A stretch of DNA of 64,000 nucleotides from positions 34,419-98,418 of the forward strand of contig JAKUCV010002441.1 in the NCBI GenBank assembly GCA_028386065.3, given 5' to 3'. This stretch comes from Turnera subulata (taxonomy: Eukaryota; Streptophyta; Magnoliopsida; Malpighiales; Passifloraceae). Below, piece after piece: positions 56,912-64,000 of this stretch. How positions within the stretch are numbered: the first letter of the stretch is position 1; each line of letters opens with the position of its first letter. The notes beneath the pieces were generated by a model, which was given only the letters and a program-made list of their open reading frames with translations, searched no databases and was not told where the DNA came from. A program made the translations under genes and the position numbers.

Positions 56912-57130
56912 CAAGGGGGAGAGTTATATGTGTGTGGATGTCAACTACTTCACACAATATGTGATAGTACAATCTCGAAATGAGAAATGAGAAAAAGATT
57001 AACACGCTCCAGAAGAGCATAAGATTGAATACGTTCATGAAGAACGCATACTTTACTATGATCAAGAAGATCATATATTTACGCTCTAGAAGAGCAAATA
57101 CTCTTGAAGAGTATAGAAACTCCCATTTAT
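56912..57130 (+). mobile_element. Copia-derived DNA right of the Athila insertion
   Basis: Begins with a purine tract (CAAGGGGGAG) and an LTR-like start (GTTATATGTGTGTGGATGTC) comparable to 37284-37318, so the Athila-like element landed just upstream of a copia 3' LTR. The LTR-like piece soon gives way to micro-hairpin sequence (57006-57113) rather than a complete LTR, so the copia DNA is rearranged. Confidence 0.6.
57006..57113 (+). repeat. Micro-hairpin series, 5-bp arms with NNGAA loops
   Basis: Five inverted repeats in 108 bp: GCTC-CAGAA-GAGC (57006), CGTTC-ATGAA-GAACG (57032), TGATC-AAGAA-GATCA (57059), GCTC-TAGAA-GAGC (57083) and TACTC-TTGAA-GAGTA (57099). The arms nearly all differ; the loop always ends GAA. 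Spacings of 26, 27, 24 and 16 bases are not multiples of three throughout, so a repeated peptide is not the explanation. Confidence 0.9.
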
Positions 57131-57344
57131 AGTAATAAAAGCGATTATTATGGATCCCATTGGATTGACTCTGCTCTATTCCCTGAAGCGAATAAGATAG
57201 TATAATTAAATTGTGGCTATGGCCCTAGATGAGATTATTATGGCAAAGCTAAAGGAAAACATACATATTATTATTGCATTATGGATCCATAACTGGAGAA
57301 CATTCAAACAGGAATCGTTCTCATACATGGGTTTAAACAGTTAT

Positions 57345-57692
57345 TTATCTGTTGGGTACAACATTAACCTTAAAACTTTGAGCCTCACTGTTGATGTTGA
57401 CCCTAACACTATCGCTCCAGGAGAACCACATACCACCCATATTATTTTTTCCAGGTATCTCAATCCGATTCGTTGGAGGAAAACGGAGTGGAATTACTCC
57501 ATGATTCTCTGCAGGTTGCCACAAGGTTTCAGTAATCAGTACCATGTTGGGCTTATACTGATTCTTCAGATCTCTTAAGGTACACACAAAATCTTGAGAC
57601 CTTCTTGCTACACCCCTACAATTCCATAGTAGAAGTCGTACCTTAGGCCATGTAGGTGGTAACCCAGACACTCTTGGGATACTCCGAGCCAC
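57345..57692 (-). pseudogene. LINE endonuclease fragment, copy 1
   Basis: N-terminal part of an L1-type ORF2: VRLLLWNCRGVARRS and KPNMVLITETLWQ, the start of the endonuclease domain (WNCRG and the catalytic Glu of ITET), followed by a less conserved NMGGMWFSWSDSV block. Truncated after the N-terminal third of the domain. The piece from 57483 upward is duplicated at 58634-58843. Confidence 0.75.
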
Positions 57693-57789
57693 GATTGAAA
57701 CCTGATAATAGCTGCTTTAATTCAAAATTTGACAAGTAGGCTCTAGCTGAAATTCCTGCAGTCTATCAGATATGAAAAGCATAATAGAG

Positions 57790-58077
57790 TTAGCCGAGCC
57801 GGCCATAAAAGGAAGCCTTTAGAATGCTTTGGTCCTCTAGGAAGAAAGTTTCTTCCATAGGAGTCACAAAGAACCTAGATGAGTATAGCTCATCAACAAA
57901 AACTAAACGAGGAATTCTTGCAAGTTCACTCTGTAATTCCTCCTGTTGCTCATTCACCATACTATATGCTAACCTATTCCTCCTTCCTAGAGAGGCACCC
58001 TTAACAAAGAAAACCATAGCTGGGGAAGGTGTTTTTCTTGTCTTATTGAGTTTTCTGAATCTTCCTGTTTCTACCAC
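57790..58077 (-). pseudogene. LINE-associated frame upstream of the endonuclease, copy 1
   Basis: A 95-residue frame (FRKLNKTRKTPSPAMVFFVK, then SLGRRNRLAYSMVNEQQEEL) directly upstream, in the same sense, of the LINE endonuclease fragment. Probably the 5' or linker region of the same LINE. I do not recognise a domain. A related frame lies in the second unit at 59321-59022. Confidence 0.45.
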
Positions 58078-58320
58078 TCCCTTCTAAGCTTAGACAGCTA
58101 GGTGTCAGTTTTCAAAATGTGGACTCTCTTTCTGTCTCCGAAAAGATCCAGAAGATTTTTAGGTAATTAAAAAAATTTGCATTATTTGTCAATAAACTCC
58201 AAAGTTTTTCATTCTTCGAGGATTTGTTTTTTGGAAAAGTTTACCGCCACATTTTATTTTGTCCAATAATTCTGATCTTTTCGACATGAGTGACAGATAT
58301 AAGCCTAAAATTGGCACATA

Positions 58321-58633
58321 TATTGCAGCCTGAAGCTAGCAATTTAAGTTATTAAACTTGCCATATTCAGCCAAAAGCTAGAATGTACTAGCCTGAAGCT
58401 AGCAATTTTTAAGTGTTTAAATACACAGTTTGCACAGCCCGAAGCTGAGACTAACTAGAAGTTGGCTGATAAATATGTAATTTACAGCTAGTATGCCCCA
58501 GCCAGAAGCTGGTAAATGATTTTCCTAAGTTATCATTTCCAGCCTGAAGCTGGCACATAAATAGCAGCCTGAAGCTAGCACCAACTTGAAGTTGGTACAT
58601 GGACTTATTGTTTGGCATGACCGGTTGGGCCAC
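58321..58633 (+). mobile_element. Copia fragment with hairpins (unit 1)
   Basis: Matches 34575-34705: CACAGTTTGCACAGCC, GAAGCTGAGA, and TTGGCATGACCGGTTGGGCCA (start of the GAG-pre-integrase region). Micro-hairpins at 58498-58512 (CCAGC-CAGAA-GCTGG), 58538-58552 (CCAGC-CTGAA-GCTGG) and 58581-58595 (CCAAC-TTGAA-GTTGG). Confidence 0.8.
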
Positions 58634-58843
58634 ACGGAGTGGAATTACTCCATGATTCTCTGCAGATTGCCACAAGGTTTCAGTAATCAGTATCATGTTG
58701 GGCTTATACTGATTCTTCAGAGTCCTTAAGGTACGCACAAAATCTTGAGACCTTCTTGCTACACCCCTGCAATTCCATAGTAGAAGTCGTACCTTAGGCC
58801 ATGTAGGTGGTAACCCAGACACTCTTGGGATACTCCGAGCCAT
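58634..58843 (-). pseudogene. LINE endonuclease fragment, copy 2
   Basis: Second copy of the VRLLLWNCRGVARRS/ITETLWQ segment. Its frame runs through the duplication joint into unrelated copia sequence, so the open frame 58843-58451 is a fusion created by the duplication. Confidence 0.75.
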
Positions 58844-59021
58844 GATTAAAACCTAATAATAGCTGCTTTGATTCAAAATTTAACAAGTAGGCTCTAGCTG
58901 AAATTCCTACAGTCTATCAGATATGAAAAATATAATAGAGTTAGCCGAGCCATAAAAGGAAGCCTTTAGATTGCTTTGGTCCTCTAGGAAGAAAGTTTCT
59001 TCCGTAGGAGTCACAAAGAAC

Positions 59022-59321
59022 CTAGATGAGTACTAAACGAGGAATTGTTGCAAGTTCACTCGGTAATTCCTCCTGTTGCTCATTCACTATACTATATGCT
59101 AACCTATTCCTCCTTCCTAGAGAGGCACCCTTAACAAAGAAAACCATAGCTGGGGAAGGCATTTTTCTTGTCTTATTGAGTTTTCTGATTCTTTCCGTTT
59201 CTACCACTCCCTTCTTATAGCCAGAGCTTAGACAGCTAGGTGTCAGTTTTCCAATTGTGGACCCTCTTTCTGTCTCCGAAAAGATCCAGAAGATTTTTTG
59301 GTAATTAAAAAAAATTTGCAT
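59022..59321 (-). pseudogene. LINE-associated frame, copy 2
   Basis: Counterpart of 58077-57790 (MPSPAMVFFVKGASLGRRNR). It differs by a few small insertions and deletions, and its C-terminal part is lost to a deletion near 59030. Confidence 0.45.
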
Positions 59322-59448
59322 TATTTGTCAATAAACTCCAAAGTTTCTCAATCTTTGAGGATTTGTTTTTGGAAAAGTTTACCGCCACATTTAATTATTG
59401 TCTAATAATTCTGATCTTTTCGACATGAGTGGCAGATATAAGCCTAAA

Positions 59449-60424
59449 ATTGGCACATATATTGCAGCCTGAAGCTAGCAATTTAAGTTATTAAACTTGC
59501 CATATTCAGCCAAAAGCAGGAATGCACTAGCCTGAAGCTAGCAATTTTTAAGTGTTTAAATACACAGTTTGCACAGCCCGAAGCTGAGACTAACTAGAAG
59601 TTGGCTGATAAATATGTAATTTACAGCTAGTATGCCCTACCCAGAAGCTGGTAAATGATTTTCCTAAGTTATCATTTCCAGCCTGAAGCTGGCACATAAA
59701 TAGCAACCTGAAGCTAGCACCAACTTGAAGTTGGTACATGGACTTATTATTTGGCATGACCGGTTGGGCCATCCCGGGTCAATAATGATGCACAAAATTT
59801 GTTTGGTCATTCATTGAAAAACCAGAAGTTTTACAATCAATGAATTTCCACATGTTTGTGTGCTGCGAAATTAATTATACGGCCTTCCTAAGATGAGATT
59901 GGCCTGGAATCACCAGCAAGTTTGGAAATAATTCAGGGACATGTACGCGGACTAATAACTCCGCCGTGTTGACCATATAGGTAATTTTTACGATGCATCG
60001 ACTAGATGGTCTATTGTATGATGCAAGTTGGCATTGTGTGCACTTATTTTAATGATTAAGCCACTTGCGGGTACATATCCCTACTTATGTTATTAGGCTA
60101 TATGTCTAAATAATGCTCGTATATTTCTTCAATGGATAATGTATATCATTGGAAATAAACCCAAATAGATCTGGGGAATATTGACAACTGATTACAGGAC
60201 TATTGTTAATGAAATATTACTGTTTGAGAAAATGGTATTTTACATGTAGCAGCACTTGTGTGCATCAAGTTAACAAGTTATCATAATGTCTCCCCATTTA
60301 ATTGGTTCATGGTCACGAACCTAGTAACTCCCATCTTCGGACCATTGGTTGTACAAGCATATAATGCTCCACCACAGCATAGTAAAATTGGTCCTTAAAG
60401 AAGACGGAGAATATATGTTGTGTA
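59449..60424 (+). mobile_element. Copia fragment: hairpins, GAG-pre-integrase and integrase remnants (unit 2)
   Basis: Parallels 34575-35400 closely: hairpin leader, LAWHDRxGHPGS-type start at 59750, and the TAGCAGCACTTGTGTGCATCA segment at 60247. All frames are broken. It ends abruptly at 60424, where a Ty3/gypsy LTR begins; the paralogue at 35400 continues past this point. Confidence 0.8.
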
Positions 60425-62954
60425 TGTTGGGCATGAATTGCGATATCCCAGGTACACCCTAGAATATAGAGAAGCATTTACATGAAGAGAGTCGGGCGTT
60501 GCTTGTCCTCCCGGGACGTTCGTGTAGGTTGGATACCATATTCGGGAGTTTGTGAGGGATGTTCATATTCTTGGTGTAAATGTTGGTATAGGTTAGGTTA
60601 TGGCTTGGTGATATGTGTTGCTGTTAGATTGAGATGAGATGGTTAGCATAGGCTTGGCCTAGTGCACTCAAGTGGGCTCGTAGTGATCTGATGGCACGGT
60701 TGGCCTAGTTGGCTGTCCCAATTGCTCGACTTGTCTAATGGGCCAATAAATGGTCAGAAAAGATAGGAATGTGATTAATTGGTGTAATAGATTCATTAGA
60801 GGCACGATTGGCCAATGGAGATATCGGTTGGCTCGATTTGGTGCGAAATAGTGCACAACCGGGGCAATGGTGTGCCCGTCGGTGCACAATTGGGCTCGGT
60901 GAGGGTAAATGCATAATTTGCCAAACCGACCAATCATAATGAGCCAAGTAGATCGGGAATAAGGTGCTGGAAGCCTTATGTGTGCAAGCTAGCAGCCTGT
61001 GTGGCATAGGCCAATTGGCCACAATTAAGCACGAGGTGGCATTTAGTGCAAGTGGCACCTATGTGTGTGTTGGTGGCAAGTGGGGTGATGAATCACCTAA
61101 TTGAGCAGGCCTTAAGAGGTGAAACAAGCACCTCTCCCTCTCACTTATCAGACCAATTCGTCCTGAGCCTTGAGAGGGGAAAGAGAGAAGATAAAGGGTG
61201 AAAGAGAGAAAGAGGAGAGTGAGCCAAAGGGGGTTCTGCTCTCGGCCAGACAGACCCCTGGCCACTAAAATAGAGATTCCGGCCGAACCCCCGGTTAGAA
61301 TTGAGTGCAACCAATGCCCAGAGTTAGATAACTTCCATATCGTTAATTGGGCACCGGTTTGGTGGATTTCGGGGGTTAACGGAGAGAGTTATACGCTCTC
61401 CAAGTTCACTGTTCTGCAGCAGACCTGCTGCTAGACCCCGAGTTGGTTTAGGAGCCATAACTGGAGTTAGAAAGCTTGGAATCGAGTGTTCTCGATGGCT
61501 TTGGAAGACAGGGCTACAACCTTTATGTTTATGCCCAAGGCTGTATCGGTCTGTAGCTTCCTTTATTCTCGGTGAAGTTTCTGTTGGTGCAGGGCAGCTT
61601 CTGCCCGAATTGAGAAAAGCTAAGTATTGTGGGTAGGATTGTGTTTCACAAGCTATTATTGCTGTGGATTGATTGTGATGTCTAATTGTGTGTTCAAAAC
61701 CGGGACTAAGGTTCCAAGAGGCCTAAAGGCTGTAAAGGAGAGGAATTGGTTTAGGAATACCTAGGTGATGGTAAGTAAGTTTGTTATGCGGGTAGTGATT
61801 GCTAGTGCAACCTTTGTTGGGCGGAAGGCCATTTGTGTGTGCTTGCTGTGTGTGTATTTGTGTGGGATCACCTTGCTGGTCATTGTTGTTTACCTAGCCA
61901 TTGTTGGTTGATCATGGCTACTTGTTGCCTTGTTGGTTATTTATGCGTAATTGTGATATATTGGTGACTTGTTGGTACATTATGATTTTGTGTGCTTGGA
62001 ATTACTTGCTGCCCTTGTTGGCATAATTGCATTGCACTTGTTGTGCTGATGTTTGGCATTGCACTGATGTGCTTGTGATGGCATGTGTTTGCCTTGATTG
62101 TGCTTGTGATTGTGGATACCACTGGCCAGTTGGGAGGTGGTGCACAGCAGGTGCACAAGTAGTGCTTAAGATGTGGCACTTACCATATTGATGATTATTT
62201 GACGGGCCATGCGGTGCTAGATGGCCGCTTGGAGTAAAACGGTCGTGATTATTTGATGGACCTTGCAGTGCTAGATGGCCGCTTGGAGTAAAACAGTCGT
62301 GATTATTTGACGGGCCTTGCGGTGCTAGATGGCCGCTTGGAGTAAAACGGTCGTGATTATTTGACGGGCCTTGCGGTGCTAGATGGCCGCTAGGAGTAAA
62401 ACGGTCGTGCTTGTTTCGTGGCGTGAGTGCCCGGTATTTGTGCATTATGCATTACTGTATGTGTTGCATGACTGTGTGTTGCCCATGTCCAGCTTTGTGT
62501 GCAGTATGTGGTTGCTTTCTTGCATGGCCTATTTACTTACTGAGTTTTATACTCACCCCCCTATTTCCTCCCCATGTCTTACAGGTGCGAGAATGAGAGT
62601 ATGGGAAGTAGGTCGATGGGTATAGCCGAGTCGGTCTTCTTTAATTATATTATTGTATTATTTTTACATGGAGGTTGTGTCATTGTAAGTAAGAGTTAGT
62701 GCCCCTTGTAGCAACGGTTTAATGACACTGGTGAAGTTGTCTTTATAAATGAGTCTTGGTACTTTTTATCATCTTTAATACCTCTGCATTTGTTTGTTGT
62801 TGCTTCCTTTTACGCTGCGCATTCTCTTGGTTGGTAACCCGCCGAGCAGAGGCAACGGGGTTTTGGTTGTGTCGATGAAAGGCCTTTGGGTGCCTTGTGG
62901 CACGTAGTGGGTGCACATGGCACCTGGCCGGTCGCGCTTAGCGGGGGCGTGACA
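60425..62954 (+). mobile_element. Ty3/gypsy 5' LTR, 2.5 kb (possibly Tekay/Del group)
   Basis: Starts TGTTGGGCATGAATTGCG and ends GGGGCGTGACA, followed by GTTGTGGTAGCGGAGC, which resembles the primer-binding site (TTGGTATCAGAGC-type) next to Del/Tekay-group LTRs. The left border is confirmed because the interrupted copia sequence has an uninterrupted relative at about 35390-35405. The 3' LTR is outside the window. Frames inside it are shadows. It contains a four-copy 54-bp minisatellite. Confidence 0.75.
62193..62408. repeat. Minisatellite, four 54-bp units, inside the LTR
   Basis: Units at 62193, 62247, 62301 and 62355 start GATTATTTGACGGGCC and contain GTGCTAGATGGCCGCT. Units 3 and 4 are almost identical; units 1 and 2 carry a few substitutions each. 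Confidence 0.95.
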
Positions 62955-64000
62955 GTTGTGGTAGCGGAGCAGGATTATTTTGCAGGAATTTGGTGTCATG
63001 ACATTTATGTCGTAGAGTATAGTAGTTGTGGTGGTGGAGGATGTTTTTGTAAGGATGCTAGGTGTCATATTTGTCGTATGGGTGGAATATATATAATTAC
63101 AAAAAAACGGTTGTAATGTTCTTGCTAGAGGGGCAGTAGGGTGTTGAGTCTAGTGGCTAGTACCCATCAAGTTAGAGACCGTAGGTTGGTGAGAGACGTG
63201 TACATTTGTATTTTGTTTGTCTTATATGCTGTATTGTGTTTGTGACTGGGAAATATGACATTCCATTGTGAAAAATATGGTTAAAACCTTGCTGAACATA
63301 TTTTTGAGGCCTTTTGGCTGTGAGCATACTAAGAGCATACAAGCATGCGTGGATTGCCTAAAGATGTAAACTAGGAGGAAAATGCTATAAATATGAGAAT
63401 GTTGTCATGTGACATGGTTGCTTCTTAGGAAACGTCCGATATGTAATTAATTGTTGCTGACTTCATATGTAGGAAGGCCTAGACATTATACATGTGGACT
63501 GGGTGTTTAGAGCTAGAATTTTGCATTCTGGTTGGTTACATGGTTAGAGCTAAATGGTAATTAACTTGGTTTCCTTTGGCCTAAAGGATGCACATGTATA
63601 GGATTACAAAGTTATTTTAGACTGATCAAGTTATAGTTTGAGTTCTTAATCAAATAGAACTTTGATAATGAAGGTTAATATGATTTAAGAGCTAAATTTA
63701 TGAATAATCATATGGAATGTTGCATCTTCAGGATTTAAGTTGCATGAGTTTAATACTTTTGACATAATTTCCCTTCGAGGTAGAGGTTATGAAATTTTAA
63801 TTTGTTTTTGAATTTGATTATTTAGTATATTAGAGAATCATCTAAGGGTGATAATTACAATTAAAGTCATCATTGGTTTCGGTTAGCTTGGAGATTTAAT
63901 GTTATATGTCCGATTGACATGATGTTGCTGATATACCCTGGGTGTTTGGTAACTTGTTTGTTTGATTAATTAAAATTTATCTTGGTGATAGATAAGATGG
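62955..64000 (+). mobile_element. Leader of the Ty3/gypsy element (runs off the window)
   Basis: The sequence after the primer-binding site has no recognisable gag yet; the short frames are not convincing. Such elements often have about 1 kb of untranslated leader, so gag would be expected just beyond 64000. Confidence 0.5.

Larger units (their letters stand above)
57483..59773. repeat. 1151-bp tandem duplication of a LINE/copia chimera
   Basis: The segment starting ACGGAGTGGAATTACTCC at 57483 repeats at 58634. Each unit holds, left to right: LINE endonuclease fragment (minus), an upstream LINE-type frame (minus), then copia sequence (plus) with AGCCTGAAGCTAGC-type hairpins up to TTGGCATGACCGGTTGGGCC. 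At 58633 copia sequence jumps back to the LINE start; at the end of unit 2 it continues into normal copia integrase sequence. Confidence 0.92.

Noticed and set aside
62002..62445. 147-codon minus frame with NHDRFTPSGHLAPQGPS repeats
   Set aside because: Simply the 54-bp minisatellite (a multiple of three) read in an open frame inside an LTR.

Overview
The window looks like nuclear DNA of a eudicot plant. It is AT-rich and intron-bearing, and it holds remnants of plant gene families (cyclin H, limit dextrinase, pectin methylesterase inhibitor, F-box/DUF295 proteins) together with typical plant transposons (Athila-type Ty3/gypsy, Ty1/copia, Helitron, CACTA, Mutator-like, L1 LINE, tRNA-derived SINE). 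The species cannot be named from the sequence alone. Family calls were made by reading translations and terminal repeats by eye; no database search was possible.

Layout. 1-9.3 kb: two decayed 5' fragments of a cyclin H gene (minus strand) flank a decayed 3' half of a limit dextrinase (pullulanase-type debranching enzyme) gene, also minus. 9.3-16.2 kb: mostly gene-free, with a 234-bp tandem duplication, a broken PMEI-like gene and a regular array of the 12-bp palindrome AACATCGATGTT. 16.2-23.3 kb: a Helitron with helicase remnants, itself containing an Athila-like solo LTR and a 5'-truncated LINE. 24.5-28.9 kb: an F-box gene split by a 3.9-kb CACTA element, which carries a SINE and another retroposon. 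29.1-34 kb: a foldback element, then the only two genes that look intact, a divergent (head-to-head) pair of DUF295/KIB1-like proteins at 29926-30915 (-) and 32919-33968 (+), whose shared intergenic region is a large inverted repeat. 34.3-37.4 kb: decayed 3' half of a copia element. 37.5-39.15 kb: a Mutator-like element with a perfect 9-bp target duplication. 39.5-57.1 kb: copia-derived DNA interrupted by a 15.6-kb Athila-like retrotransposon (minus strand; LTRs about 2.1 kb; perfect 5-bp target duplication ACATC), itself interrupted by a 1.5-kb solo LTR. 57.3-60.4 kb: a 1151-bp tandem duplication of a LINE/copia chimera. 60.4-64 kb: the 5' LTR and leader of another Ty3/gypsy element that runs off the window.

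Function. Only the two DUF295 genes are plausible functional protein genes. Everything else is gene fragments and nested mobile DNA, and the nesting order can be read from target-site duplications. The most unusual signals are (i) a series of tiny inverted repeats in the copia-derived DNA, all of the form 5-bp arm / NNGAA loop / 5-bp arm with different arm sequences each time, (ii) the periodic AACATCGATGTT array, and (iii) the inverted-duplicated promoter between the two DUF295 genes.
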